Positions 10,258 through 22,463 of a DNA stretch of 64,000 bases are shown one piece after another. How positions within the stretch are numbered: the first letter of the stretch is position 1; each line of letters opens with the position of its first letter. Made by a program: the position numbers and the translations under genes. This DNA is from Balanoglossus misakiensis (Eukaryota; Hemichordata): assembly GCA_040954595.2 (NCBI GenBank), contig CM082577.2, positions 11,904,001-11,968,000 on the forward strand, given 5' to 3'. The notes under the pieces are model-generated. The model ran no database searches. It was not told where the DNA came from and was given only the letters and a program-made list of their open reading frames with translations.

Positions 10258-12552
10258 CTTCGGGGAAAGAAATGGGAATATACGAGTAAAGTTCACATAG
10301 TACAGAATTATACGTAACTGTTAGCTGTTTAATCGCGATGCTGTAAAAAAAATATGGTTTTGTGAACTTCGTCAAATGAAGATGCCAGGTGCCCTCCACT
10401 GAATGAAATACTTCCCATCCGTTAATTCAGTTTTGATACATTTTATATTAATTATTTAAATATGATGTAGAGTTAAACATTTGTCCAACCTCTGAAACGG
10501 AACCAATTTTATGTTTCAGGCAAATGATCTCCGCCAAGCAAAAGTTCAGACACACTGAGAAATACGAGGCGTTGAAAACTGGCGAAAGTAGGCCTAACAT
10601 GCATCACACGCTTGAGTGGGTATTTTGTACAGCCAGCCTGCGGTGCGGTTCATAAAGAAATGAGGCTAAACGCACATTAAACGTACAGCTTTAATGTTGA
10701 AAACATATTACTTTGTCGTTGTGTACGAGCAGAGCTGTCAAGCTGAAATGTACCTAAGACCTGCGTCAATATGTAGAAGCAGACTGACGTTATTAAACCA
10801 TGAACAGAACTGATAGAAGAAATGTTTAAATGCGACTGGCATCTGATGGGCTTAATGTGAAAAATAAAGCAGAATTCGTGATAAAGCACAATTCGTGCAA
10901 ATATTGCACAACGAAAACCGTCTCTAGCCCAAATTGATTTTATTTGTATTTAAAATAGATCGTAAGACGGTTTACTATGGACATATGATCGATACCCACA
11001 CTAGTCCAATCAAATTGAGCTAGCCTAAACGGGGCTTTTTTCACCTACAAAAGTTCACATAAGCGGATTTGTCTGGAAGGTTTTTCAATGCGATAATCCT
11101 TTACATTGAACACCGTTGGTGAGAAGATTTAAAGGATTTAAGCGTCAAATTATCAGACATATTGACTGAGTTCACAAATAATGGACTGTTGGTCAGGGAA
11201 TTGAGGGGGGGGTGTGGAAATGTGGGGCTTGTAGTGGAGTCTCGAAATTGGGTGATTTCCCGCTCGTTGCGAGATCTCGCAATAGCCAAGTAATACACGC
11301 GACCCTATCCATGCCCGTTTTACTTCAAGAGAGGACAGAAATATGCACGACGCAGATGCGCAGTGCGTATCTTGATCGATTTGTCATTCAACCACAAACA
11401 TTATTGCGTACTGCAGAGTATTTCATGGCATTTTATGCAAATGAGTAAAGGTATAAGTTCTGTCATAGTATTTGCTGTAGCCTCAGGCTGTTCTCGGTTT
11501 CGCTGATGTTGTATAATGATGTTTGAATAAACTAGAGTTGTGAACGAAATTGCCATGATTATTGAGTGGGAGGAACCCGCATTTCGGCAGCGGTGTCGTG
11601 TGACGATTCGTCTTAAATACAGCGGAAACAAACTCAGTGTAATTCAGCTAACTTATTACCACGCTAAGTAGATTGTTATGTATTGAACGCGCGCTTGGGT
11701 TGCCATGATGAGCGAATTGCCTTTAAGTTATAACAATCGAGGTTAACAGTCGTCTGGAACATCACAGATCCCGGAGCGAATGGGGACCGGGGAACTGCGG
11801 TATTTTCTTTGAATCAAAGCCTTATCTTATCCCCCGTAATCTGCCAGAAACATGTCTTGCGTGGCTAGTAAGCTCGTTTCTCCTTGTGCGGGTAGTTCAT
11901 CGCATTTGCATGGGGTTTGTCAGGAGTGAGTATGCGAATGCACCAACAGTTTCTTTTTTCAGATCATAGAATTGAGTGTAACCCGATATTTGTGTTTGTA
12001 TGTTTGTCACGTCTCTCTGTGTATTAGAGCGGTGAAGGCAATGCCTCTGAAAGATATACGTACGTGACGTGGCAGATGAAACGTACTTTGGGAGAAAATG
12101 ATTCAATTTCAGAGCGCGAGTTGAGAAATGTGTTTTATTATTGCTTTTTATAATAAAGCAATTATCGTGTGCGACTTTGGTGAACTTTTATTGTTTTATC
12201 GCTTCATAGCGTGCGTGCTTGTAATTATGATGATACTTTTCGCAGGTTATAGCTTCACCCGCGAAAGACTTGTATTTCACCCACCTTTGTACAAGTAACA
12301 ATATATATATATATAAGGGGGGGGGATCAGAATTCTGCACACATCCGCGTACTGCAGAATACTGAAAATAGGATGTACATATACATAGATCTGTTCATTC
12401 TCACACTCCTGGCACGCTGGGAGTGTGAGTGTTATCCAATGGCGCAATATGTATCATAGGGACAGAGACTACAACGTGCCCAGACGACAGTTCCAGAGTC
12501 ATTTAATCAACGTTTTAAACGAATCTGGCTAATTTGTGGCTGTGTGAGAAAT

Positions 12553-12697
12553 ATAATCTCACACACCAAGGACCTGGGATCATATTTCTCGTCGGGGATA
12601 TTCTGTCCCACACTCGCCTGCGGCTCGCGTTGGACAGAAAATCCTCAACTCGTGTGGGAAATAGGATCCCAGGCCCTTGGGAGTGTGAGATTCTATT
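12553..12697. mobile_element. Imperfect foldback element in GPCR intron 1
   Basis: The left arm (AATCTCACACACCAAGG, CCTGGGATCATATTTC, TTCTGTCC) is mirrored by a right arm (GGACAGAA, GAAATAGGATCCCAGG, GTGTGAGATT). The loop is CG-rich. A smaller hairpin with the same GTGTGAG ends occurs at about 12,398-12,430, possibly a deleted relative. No target duplication could be fixed. Confidence 0.6.
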
Positions 12698-15177
12698 ACT
12701 TCTGGCGTCCGTAACTAGAGACAACCTCAATCTGTACCGCTCACACGTGGTAGATCTTTCTTCATTCAATTTTATCGGCAGACGATGAAATCGGAATGCG
12801 GTTGTGAGCGATAAATACATTTCCGTCAGAATTTTTTTTTACATTTATCTTCATCGAAAATTAGGACAAATTATCGAATTTTATTCGTAATCTCTCTCAT
12901 TACCTCATTGTGTCATGATTATTGCGATCGCAGAATTCAAATCAATACCCCTAATCCCTCAACAGGAGAAAGCTACTTCTGAAAGAGGGAATTCGAATTA
13001 TCGTCATGTGCTGAAGAAGCGTGAATACGGGATGTCAAAGGTTCGGAATTTTCCATGGAGATATACGGGCAGCACAAGTATATAATGACAGAGTAAGAGG
13101 TAATATTAAAAGTGATCATAATCTTATTCCGCATTAGATTGCGTTTTCCTGTATTTGATTCTGAGGCTGTATCAATTTGAAGAAACACTAGTGAAAAACG
13201 GTCACGCGTTCATTCTCCCTTGCATAATTTTACAATTTCGATTACGAAAGCGAATTTCTTTCACATTCTTCCATATGTTTTTTTTTCTGACAGTTAGTTT
13301 AAATGCTGCGTGTCTTTAACTACAATGCAGACATGGTGGACACAATCGTCTTCTAACTTGGTCCAAAATCTGTACACTGTGTCTTAATACCGAAACAGGT
13401 CAGTTTGTTTTATATCCATTTAAGGAGACCGTTTGGTTTTATTTTCGCCATGTTTAAGTCGCCTTGGTGGTTAGAACAGAGATGAATGTAATTAAAACAG
13501 TTGTTAAAATGGGCGCATTTCCTTAGATACTGACGGCGAAAACCGTCCAAGGGTATTATCCTCGCTTGGACACGCTACTACGTGTAATTCAAACTTCGCG
13601 TAATCTTCAGCAATCCACCGGGGTCATTAACTTGAGCCTTTTCCAATAATTTAAAAACTGTTACTTTAGCAATCAAAACGACGTATGCACCTGTACCTCC
13701 ATCACACACATGATGTTGATACAAGACCCCGTGATTTGACAGTGGATCAACTTGAATGTGTCGATATTCGAGTGCCTACTTAATACGTAAGCCTATATTC
13801 AGAGTGACAATCAAGCGCTTTGAAGTAGTGGATAGTGTATGGAGATTGTATTACAGGTATGCACGGTCCCCTATACGCTTTTTGTGTCTAAACCTTGATT
13901 ACCCAGGATAATTCCTTCTCCAATACTGAACTGTATCGCATGCTCACACTTATAATGTTTTGTGTTTTTTTTAAAAAGAAAATTCCCTTCATCATTCTTT
14001 TTTTTTTCTGCGGACACTGGTTAATTAACAGAACATATTATTGATGTTTTGTTTCAAAATCGAAGTTAAGCATACTTTATTATGATTACAGCGAGACGCT
14101 CACAGCGCACAAGAGCGGAGTTTAAACCTCAAAATAATTGATTAAGCGCATACAGACTGCATGTAAACATTGACACAACACGTGCCTCGAATTTCTCATT
14201 TGTTATTAATCGATTGGAATGCAAACAACTTCATGTAACTGCTGTAAACAGATGCGGCAGTGTAATACAAGGCAATATTTCGTAGCTTTAAGATAGAGAC
14301 CGACGTACGATTCGACGGATATAGAATAAAATATCATCTGAAGAAAGGGCGTAATAAATACAAAGCAAATGTTAACAAGATAAACTTTTAGTTTAAATTA
14401 TTTATGAGATTATTTATGTATAATGGTAGGGATAAAGTATGTATTGGTAAAGGTGACTTTGAAGAAAATAAGAGAGATGCGCAGGCGTCAAATGTGTTTT
14501 CAAATGTTCAATTTAGTTCATTTGCGTATTTCCGCCTGTCGACGTAAGTAACCGGGACACTGTAAGTGGGATTTATTGATCTGCCAGCGGTGCTTGCAAA
14601 AAAAGAAATTTAAACATTCATTATCTTTTGCCCTCAATTGGATACTGAGGACTTCCTCATAGTTCATCGCCCACCACCAAAAGTTCGGTAAACTCAAAAT
14701 TACATACGATTTCATTACTTGTATAGCCTTATCTATGCCACAATAGTTCAAGAAAGTCGAAACACGTTTGGCTTATACTGTAGTATTCTTCCCTGCCTGC
14801 TTTGCACACGCAAGACTATTACTGTAGTCAACAATGTTAACTGTGAACGTTTTAGATTTATCCTATAAAAAGATATACGGAAAGGCGTCTGATTAATACA
14901 GGTTTTGTCCAGAAAAATAAATAAATAAACGATTCTTCACTTTCGCAGACAGTATGTGTTATCTGACTCTTTCAACACCTCTCTAACCTACATTTGAATG
15001 TCTTTTATCGTAAATTAAAATAGACGGTGACATTTAATGAACTTCAGTGTGATATCCTGCGGTTGATTGCCTATAGTAACCGCACGGGAAGACCGTTTCC
15101 CATTTGGCTACTTTGAAATTACCCTAGGAGATAGGTGCCGTTAATCAGAATTTTTGGTGAGGAAGGTTTGAGAAGTC

Positions 15178-15670
15178 CATTCTATGTAAAAAAATGGTGC
15201 TGATTCCAAAAAAGTCAGTCTTATTGACCCCACTCAAGACAAAATTGCCATTTTGGCCATTTTTAACCCCAAAAATGGTATTTTTAAGAAAACACTAAAA
15301 ACACACTGTTTTCGTCACATTCTGTGATCTGATGACATATGATATGCTTATTCTATGTAAATTTGGTGAATATTACGAAAAAAGTAGTCCGATTGACCCA
15401 AAACAACACAAAATTGCCTTTTTGACCATTTTTTGCCCCAAAAACGTCATTTTTAGAAACAATTTAAAACACACGGTTTTCTTCATAATGATTGATCTGG
15501 TGATATATGGAAAGTCAATTATATGTTAAAAGTGGTGACTTTAAAAAATAAAGCAGTCTTTTTGACCTCAATCAATACAAAAATGCCATTTTTGGCCACT
15601 TTTTGAGGTCACAAAAGGTCATTTTTACAAAAAAAACTAAAAACAAATTGTGTTCTTCATATGCAGAGAT
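15178..15670. repeat. Three diverged tandem copies of about 165-175 bp
   Basis: Each copy has the same order of landmarks: TCTATGTAAA or a variant, a TTGACC block, ATTGCC..TTT..CCATTTTT, then CACTAAAAACACAC-like sequence and TTCTTCAT or TCGTCACAT. Divergence is high, so the duplication is old. It lies within the GPCR intron. Confidence 0.6.
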
Positions 15671-16506
15671 CACCTAGCTCCTGGACTAAATATTTTACGT
15701 GGAATCACGTGTTCTTGTAATTCGAAGTCGTTGGAGCCAAGATGACGTTATTCGAAATTCAAACTCAAGGCCTCGTTAAATTCAGCTCCTTATTTAGTTT
15801 TATACAAAGCTTGACTTTTTTGCCGAGCAACCCGTTGCTAAGGTAATTAACGAAGTCTTGCGAGATTAACACTGCGCATTTAACCCTGCCTCGGGCAAGA
15901 AAACCATGGTTGGTCCACAGAATAGAAATGCTAACAAGATAGCCAGAAGTTACAGATAGTGGAGATGTGGTGATATTTACTGGTCAACAAAACAGCTGAC
16001 TGTGTGCGTTCAATTATTTAGTTCGTGTTTGATTGTACTGGTCACGTTTGCAACAACACTTCGAATACGCCAGGAGCGTGAAATGCAATTTATTGCAGAT
16101 GGAAAAGACGTGTTGCTTTGAACAACGCCTTCTTTCCGTGAATCATTTCTGGAAACGAGTGTGGTTGCCGGGTTTCGCCATGATTACTTCGGAATCCGTT
16201 TATATTTTATTCTTCTGCGCAAGAATATACTAGTACGTTGCTTAGAATGATTGCTACGTGCGTCCTACGTACGTTTACATTATAAAGAGGACCAGTTTTT
16301 CAAGAGCTGTTGAAACCTTTAGATTACATGCAAGGGTTTGAAAGGTGGCACGTCTCCGCCCAGACTGTGTTCAATTCAATTGTCCGCGGAACACGTTGTT
16401 ATACACCCACCGATCCGGCATGTACAATTTTGCAGAATATTTCACGAGGGCCTTACACCATTCACAATCATGTGCATCATGAACACAGAAACAGCGCGAT
16501 GCACCG

Positions 16507-16760
16507 TGACAATCAAAACGAAACCTAAATGCGCTTCTCGTACCAACCTGGCTGTTTTCAGTAGTTTCATTTCGAAAAGATTGACAAACCTCTTGAAAAC
16601 GTCGCCAAATGACGTCTTTCCTTACAGTATTGGATCATGACAATCAAAAAGCGATATATGCGTTTGTCGTTCTAACCAGGCTGTTTTCTCCAGTTTCATT
16701 TTGAAAAGATTGACAAACCTCTTGAAAACGTCGCCACATCACGTCTTTCCTCGCAGTATG
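16507..16760. repeat. Two-copy tandem duplication, period about 131 bp
   Basis: TGACAATCAAAA starts at 16507 and again at 16638. Both copies continue through CCAACCTGGCTGTTTT-like sequence, GAAAAGATTGACAAACCTC and TTGAAAACGTCGCCA. It lies in GPCR intron 1, about 300 bases from exon 1. Confidence 0.7.
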
Positions 16761-17059
16761 CGAGTGTGTGTGATGCATATCCTTTTAAACGTTTCTTTTA
16801 TTGGCATCGCGAGTATAAACGATGCATGATTCTGTTTCTGCGTCGGGGAATTGCTTCAATTTTAATGACAATAAAATGATATGAAAAACGACAAATCTAC
16901 ATCGCCAACATGATATGAATTGAGAGTTTGATAATACCAATCACTTATAGCTCATTTAAATAAGTTTGAAAGTAACATCGTGAAAATAATACAAAAGTTG
17001 CAGCTATTGGCGCTTTAATTAGTCAGAATGATAGCTTGCCGCGGCCATTTCACACCTAC

Positions 17060-17422
17060 CTGCTGCATGAAGCCGACCACTTTGCACAGGCCTCGACCGA
17101 ATATCCAGTGGCCAAGCATGGCTTGCACGAACGAGAAAGGTATGCCAAAGGTGGCCATGGTTACGTCGGACACAGCGAGGTTGATCAAGTACGCGTTGAG
17201 GTCCGTGCGCGATCTTCCACTGCAGGTCAGCACGAATATCACAGTTGCATTGCCGGTGATCGCCAACAAGGCGGTTATACTGTAAATCATAATCAAAGCA
17301 ACCTGGCCTTCCTGTCGTACCCCAGTCGGTTTTTCATACACTCCATACTCTAACGTGTCCGTGTAAATGTAGGAATAATTTCCAAAAAAGGTTGAATTGT
17401 CACTAAAATCTTCTCCCTCCAT
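17060..17422 (-). CDS. Class A (rhodopsin-family) neuropeptide-type GPCR, exon 1
   Basis: This is the first of four coding exons of a minus-strand gene (17422-17060, 10257-9856, 9684-9484, 8435-8211). All junctions are phase 0 and together give a full-length 396-residue seven-helix receptor for the plasma membrane. Exon 1 encodes an acidic extracellular N-terminus with N-glycosylation sites (DNST, GNYSY), TM1 with GNATV, TM2 with NLAVSD, and the start of TM3 with the disulfide Cys (FGRGLCK), ending at CAG|GTAGGT. Sequence hallmarks place it among peptide receptors of the tachykinin/NPY/QRFP/RYamide group, signalling through heterotrimeric G proteins. The exact ligand cannot be told from sequence. 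The start ATG at 17422 opens the only frame reaching TM1, although an upstream non-coding exon is possible. Confidence 0.9.
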
Positions 17423-18811
17423 TGTAGATGTCGATAGCTTAGCAATTACTTAAATCACAGCGAAACACCTTCAAGGATATTTCGTTGTCCTAGGCAAAGG
17501 AGGGACCATGTTCCAGGTTACATCGTAATGCGCGTAATGTTACAAAACTCAAAATAAGCATAGCGCTCACAACCTTCTTTGTTGTATGTACCGATGCGTA
17601 CTAGGACACAGACAGCATGCATCTGAAAGACGCCTTTAGCTGATGACGTAGTGTTAAACTTTGCATAATATGCACGGTACCGGGCGCTCATTATTTACGT
17701 TTCTTTTTTCCGAATTCATATGGAGGCAAATTTTTGTTGTATCATATAAGAAAAAGTTGTCTCATTTTTTATACTGAACGTTATATATTGAACTTATCAA
17801 TTTGATTTTATGAGGTTCATACCTCGCATACCGCTGGATTCCAATTAACAGATGACCGACGGCCTAACAAGAAATGTGCTATTTAAAATATCGAATAAAT
17901 CTTAATCTTGCCACATGCAAAAAAATGAAAGTTCACGAGCACATTCAATATTTTATTCACCAAACTGCATGGAAGATATTTCGCTGCGGAAATCGCCCGG
18001 TGGTATAACATATAGGATGAAAGCAGTTCATTTGACTTTTCAAAGATTGAAGCGTCGAACTCAACCTATGTTTTACGCATGACTTCAAGCCTTATAATGA
18101 CAGGTGGCTTTTCGTTTTCGCCTCGACTGGGAAAAGCATGCAAAGTGTTTCCTTTTTACCGTGTTGGTAAAAAAAATATTAAATGGTCAGTACATTCCTT
18201 CTGCGCAGCTCGAACCGTTTTCATCGCAAAAGCTGGCGATTAAATATCCCATTGTCGCGATCTATTTCAAAGTTGGCAATTAACTGCTTGCTCAAATAAT
18301 TGGTTCTCAAGTAGTGTCGATTCTCGCGGGAATTCAACACTGTGCCAACTCAATCGATAAATGACCCACGCTGATTGCCCTGAAGAGGAACTTGAAGTTG
18401 TAAACTTTCCATTTGTCACGTTAATGATAAACTAAATTGACATTTATGGCGATCTGGCCTTAGACTCTAGCACGGTAATATTGCACTTTTGCGATCGCAT
18501 GCAAATCACATTTTAATATCTGCTAGTAGGTCACGTGACGACGTTGTTGACGCGAGAAGAAGTGACCAGAGCAAAAGGTGTGAAGGAAAGATTATACCTA
18601 ACAGCTCCGTATCTTGGTTTTATCCGCGAATAACTGTTTTGGTGTCATTTATCTCGGAATTAGTCAACTCGCATGGTGAAAACGTGACGTGTGTGTAATT
18701 GTGGAGTATAACATTCAGGTGGCCTACCGTCTGTAGTTCGAGGTCACGTCGAGTTGCGACACGAAAGCTGTAGAGCAGAAACATAGCATAATTCAGTATC
18801 TGATGACGTAT
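17423..18811. other. Upstream region of the GPCR, no gene recognised
   Basis: Presumably 5' UTR and promoter of the minus-strand GPCR. Several short frames exist without motifs. No convincing TATA element was placed. Confidence 0.4.
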
Positions 18812-18819
18812 TATCCGCA

Positions 18820-19019
18820 TAGACTGTTGACAGTCCCTCGCGACTTTTTTGAGGGCCAAAGGCCCGATACGCGAAACGGTGAAGGCGTTTCGTGCGAGGG
18901 CCGTATGGCGCGAGGGACCGTCACTCCTCGGGCCTTACGGCCCTCGCACGAAACGTCGAATCGGGCCTTCGGCCCTCAAAATAGATACACATTAGGCGCG
19001 AGGGACTGTCGACAGTCTA
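18820..19019. mobile_element. 200-bp foldback MITE with 8-bp target duplication (hAT-type)
   Basis: The terminal inverted repeats are TAGACTGTTGACAG and CTGTCGACAGTCTA, followed inward by CCCTCGCG and a second palindromic tier (GAGGGCC..AAGGCCCGAT / GGGCCTTCGGCCCTC and CGTTTCGTGCGAGGGCC). The flanks carry an identical 8-bp direct repeat, TATCCGCA (18812-18819 and 19020-19027). An 8-bp duplication is the mark of hAT-superfamily insertion. The element has no coding capacity of its own. Confidence 0.8.
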
Positions 19020-19027
19020 TATCCGCA

Positions 19028-20577
19028 CACAAGGGCTTTGAACAGATGTCGATCTGGACTCCAAGCTCAGAGACAGGTGGTCTCCGAGTTCAGCTCTCCA
19101 TTTCAAAGTGCACTGCACTATTTCATAGAAGTACATTGGAGTATGCGGGGTATTCCGCCTAATGTAGAATGAATATTAGGCAGTCAACAATTTCAACATT
19201 CATAAGTTTAATATCATACTTGCCAGTGTTTAATCAAGCGTCGGCAAGTGGTATCTTGTTGGTGATTTTACTCGGCTTCCTTCCGTCGGGCATCGATTGA
19301 CTTCGTGGTGCTAGGAATGCGTGAACGTCTACGGCAATGACGGGATCGAAGAAATCAAACGCAATTACAGAAAAACAACCCGCAGCTCCGTTTGTCATTG
19401 CGCGGTGTCCTTGGAGCGCCGAACGAGAAGCCGTATCCTTGGTTTCTTGCGAGGAAACGTTCGGAGAATTGAGAACGAATTTGGACGAGAGTGCAAATCC
19501 ACTCAGTTGCTCACTGATTAGAAAACAACAGGTTGACTGGACACCAAATTTACAAAGCTATTCTAGAATGTAAGATATAATCTTGTCGTCAAAATTCTTT
19601 CTCAATTCTCAGTCAAACCGATGAGATAACTGATAATGATTGCGCAGTATTCCAAGTGCTACCAATCAGTCGGATTGACGTAGTTGCATCGTCATTGAAA
19701 ATCAAACGCAGTTGGCGAAAATTGATTTCCCGTTACTACACAGTTGAACAACGGGTCCCCGGAAAGCAAATACTAAGTATGTGACTCTAAGCCGTCATTT
19801 GACTAGTGCAGCAACACGCACCCATTGAATATCATATTTAACTTTAATATTGTGATAATGAAGCCAAGCTTAGGGTCGGTTCCGCGGACACGTCTTGCAA
19901 CAGGATCGCAGACTACCTATATGTAATTAGGCAGAGAGCCACGCAAAGCACATGTACAATGTCGCCAAGTTTCCGTTCGAGACAAAATCTCTCAGAGAAT
20001 AAATGCAAAAAAAACCTTTAAATTGCGGATTTTAAAGGTATACGGTAACCTATGCAAATTTAGCTACAGTTGCCATGGCGAAATGAGGTCTAGCCAATCA
20101 CAGATTTCCACACGCGAAAAAAGAGCGCCACCATGTGTCCTTTAGAACATTCAAATACGCCATTTCAGCCATTATGTGGGCGTATTTGATTTGGGGGTGA
20201 TGGTGTACCTTTACCTCTTTAAGTAAGATTCAGTAATCAGCTTGTGGCATTTTAATCATGACTGGGCATTCAGTCGTAAACGGAGATGATTATTGGCGAG
20301 CGTGTATGTGTCTTCGGAGAATTAAATGGTGTGTACAGTGTCTAGAACATTCGCAGATGGTGGTTTGATCGTCACAACAAAGACGTGGTTGACATCACAA
20401 GAAAGCGTCGTGTTATATCCTCTGCAGTCTATGACGATTGACGATTATAATTCTGGTTAAAATACTGCGGTGAAAAGAACACCAGGTGGTCCTCACCATC
20501 TGGTAATTATTTTCAGTCTCTTGTTCTTGCTCGCAAATAAATGGTTGCAGTTCGTTGCACGTCAAGTTGGTCTGTCT
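19028..20577. other. No gene recognised
   Basis: A plus-strand frame at 19,337-19,573 (78 codons) is open but has no motif, start context or splice site that would support it. The rest is low in coding signal. Confidence 0.4.
20031..20225. mobile_element. Possible MITE with TTAA ends
   Basis: The left end TTTAAAGGTATACGGTAACC and the right end GGTGTACCTTTACCTCTTTAA are imperfect inverted repeats about 190 bp apart, each beside TTAA, the target used by piggyBac/Kolobok-type elements. The internal sequence is non-coding. The match is weak, so this is tentative. Confidence 0.3.
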
Positions 20578-20913
20578 TTATTGCCGCTGGTTCCATGTTT
20601 TTGGAGCATTGAAATTAGAACAGCCAGTATCGCTCGTCAAAGATGTCTTGCCGCTCGGACAGATAGTACAGAACATCGCATTTCTCAGGTTAACATATTT
20701 TATCCAGGGCACTCTACCAGTAAGCCAAGACTTGCCCAATTTTCTTACAACGTAAATCTTTTTGGGAACATTGCCGCCATCGCCGGTATTGGGTTTTCTG
20801 GATGTGCCACTGTCTACAGTTGTCCCACTATCGTCGCCGTTGCCAACCGCAATATCTGTCCCTTCGCCATGTCCTGATACTCCAGACTTTGGAACCAGTC
20901 GGAAATCAGTGGT
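20578..20913 (-). pseudogene. ZNF862-like/hAT zinc-finger exon fragment
   Basis: An open minus-strand stretch of 111 codons lacks an early ATG. It starts with a Gly/Ser/Thr/Asp-rich low-complexity leader (GTDIAVGNGDDSGTT), then a basic linker (PKKIYVVRKLGKSW), then VPWIKYVNLRNAMFCTICPSG and DTGCSNFNAPKTW. The PW..Y...AMFC.IC......GC.NF pattern is the start of the TTF-type zinc finger of ZNF862/C17orf113-like proteins, the same family as at 4.1-5.2 kb. The expected LxxH...H half of the finger is replaced by a stop after a probable frameshift. The upstream exon was not identified. Confidence 0.5.
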
Positions 20914-21441
20914 TCAAAATGCTCATCTTGCCAATCTTTCAATGAATCGGATTTATATTTGCCAAAGTACCAGAACGATCGCCGTGAACGATCGCTGCGT
21001 TGCAATGATCAGTGCCAACTATTTGCGGTACATTTATCGTTCTCTTGTGCCAGCCGGTCAGAGAATAATCAGTGATTTTTGTCGTGTGACTTTGCAAGAG
21101 GATGAACGATGTAGGTTCCAGGCACTGCAGGGTGATTTCCACGTTCACGCCAAGTTTCAAATAACAGTCGGCCTCGTACATTTGTTCAGCCCCTGTCAGT
21201 CAGGTCACGCTGCTCTGCCCTCCAGCGTCCTGTTTCGCTGTCGCCCCTGGCAACCAAACCTCGGCCGCCAATCACATGTAACCCAAAATGCAGTTCCACT
21301 ACAGTAAACAATTGTCGGTTGGACTAGATATTCTGTTTGGAAATTTGATTGAAAAATAACATTGTTTTGAAAGGCACTGCATATTTTGGGGTTTCGCTTT
21401 TCGTTCATTACGCCAAGTTTCAAATAATGAAATGAACCAAT

Positions 21442-21722
21442 TTATTTTTTCTTCGCGTTGTACGGTATATTACTTTCAAATATTTTTTGTAATTCTCCCT
21501 CGCAGACTAATTCCCCAACCCGTAAACTATCACTCTCGGCCTGTTTGCTAGAATTAGTCTTTGTGGAAGATTTTCCGACATTCTGATCGCTAAGAATTTC
21601 CTGGACACTACTAATACTACTTCCTTCGCCCGCATAATTTTGCAAAGTATCAATTTCCTGCAGGAAACCCTCGGGAGACAACCCCGGCAACTCGCCAGAA
21701 GAGTCACTATCAGACTGTTTTC
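21442..21722 (-). CDS. Ser/Glu-rich terminal exon of an unknown gene
   Basis: Begins at an acceptor (ATTCATTCAG|GA) and is open to a stop at 21442. The product is hydrophilic and acidic (QSDSDSSGELPGLSPEGF, EGSSISSVQEILSD) and ends NIPYNAKKK. I recognise no domain. It looks like a disordered C-terminus. The phase fits the candidate exon at 22,463-22,283 if that exon uses the A|GTGTGT donor. Confidence 0.35.
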
Positions 21723-21743
21723 CTGAATGAATTTTGGGTTATG

Positions 21744-22030
21744 AATGCATCGTCGCATCAATTGGCCTCTAGCCACTGTTTCCCGCTGGTACTGAGGCGT
21801 AAACACGTTCTGCAGAGATTAAAACATCAGACGGAATTACTAATCGCTCGATAAGTAAACTCTACCCGTTGGAAGTAGTTTTTCTGAATACATCGTCGCA
21901 TCAATTGGCCTCTAGCCACTGTTTCCCGCTGGTACTGAGGCGTAAACACGTTCTGCAGAGATTAACATCAGACGGAATTACTTATCGCCCGATAAGTAAA
22001 CTCTACCCGTTGGAAGTAGTTTTTCCGACC
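21744..22030. repeat. Two-copy tandem duplication, period 143 bp
   Basis: CATCGTCGCATCAATTGG begins at 21748 and again at 21891. Both copies continue through TCCCGCTGGTACTGAGG and end with CTCTACCCGTTGGAAGTAG. They differ by a few substitutions and a 2-base deletion, so the event is recent. It lies between the two candidate minus-strand exons. Confidence 0.85.
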
Positions 22031-22282
22031 ATCTAAGTATGCGGAGACAAGGAAACCGATCTTCAAATAAAACAACACAACGCAACCCAACCAAGGGAAC
22101 GACGTTTCTGAGAAAAACGCGACAATGAAAGCGTCCACAGACAGACTTCGCTGTGGCTGCTAGACTTCGCATTCAAGAATTTGTGTGACTTTATGTGACT
22201 AAACATTACTTTCTGTAATTTTGGTGGTTTCTGAATCAATTGATTATTTGACAGTTGTAAGACACCAGGTTGAGGAACACAC

Positions 22283-22463
22283 TCTCTTTTTGAATGATAC
22301 GGACTATTTCACTTGTTCGCCGAGGGAGAATATCGTGACTGACTCGATTTTCTGTAGCCTGGCTGATATGTGTCCAGCTTGATGCAAAATCCGGATTCAC
22401 AACCGACCAATCATATTTGAGTTCTAATGGACGAATCCCGAGCGAGGTCGTAAACTCTGACAT
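22283..22463 (-). CDS. Candidate first coding exon, unknown protein
   Basis: ATG at 22463 opens about 60 codons with balanced, globular composition (DWSVVNPDFASSW, ISQATENRVSHDILPRR). A donor A|GTGTGT at 22282 would leave phase 1, which matches the acceptor phase of the exon at 21,722-21,442. No family is recognised. Support is limited to phase agreement and composition. Confidence 0.3.

Larger units (their letters stand above)
10258..17059 (-). other. GPCR intron 1 (6.8 kb), no gene inside
   Basis: Bounded by CAG|GTAGGT at 17059 and CCCCGAAG at 10258. It holds a foldback element (12.55 kb), an (AT)n plus poly-G tract (about 12,302-12,327) and two small tandem duplications (15.2 and 16.5 kb). 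A short dispersed motif (AGCAACCCGTT...TAATTAAC, about 15,825-15,875) recurs in intron 3 near 9,410-9,455. I see no coding exon. Confidence 0.7.

Noticed and set aside
17028-17353. Two plus-strand frames of 85 and 105 codons
   Set aside because: They are antisense shadows of GPCR exon 1.
18803-19162. 119-codon plus-strand frame
   Set aside because: It runs straight through the hAT-type MITE and its flanks; composition follows the palindromes.
20762-21307. 181-codon plus-strand frame
   Set aside because: The opposite strand over part of it has the ZNF862-type finger pattern; the plus frame has no motif, and no splice or start support.
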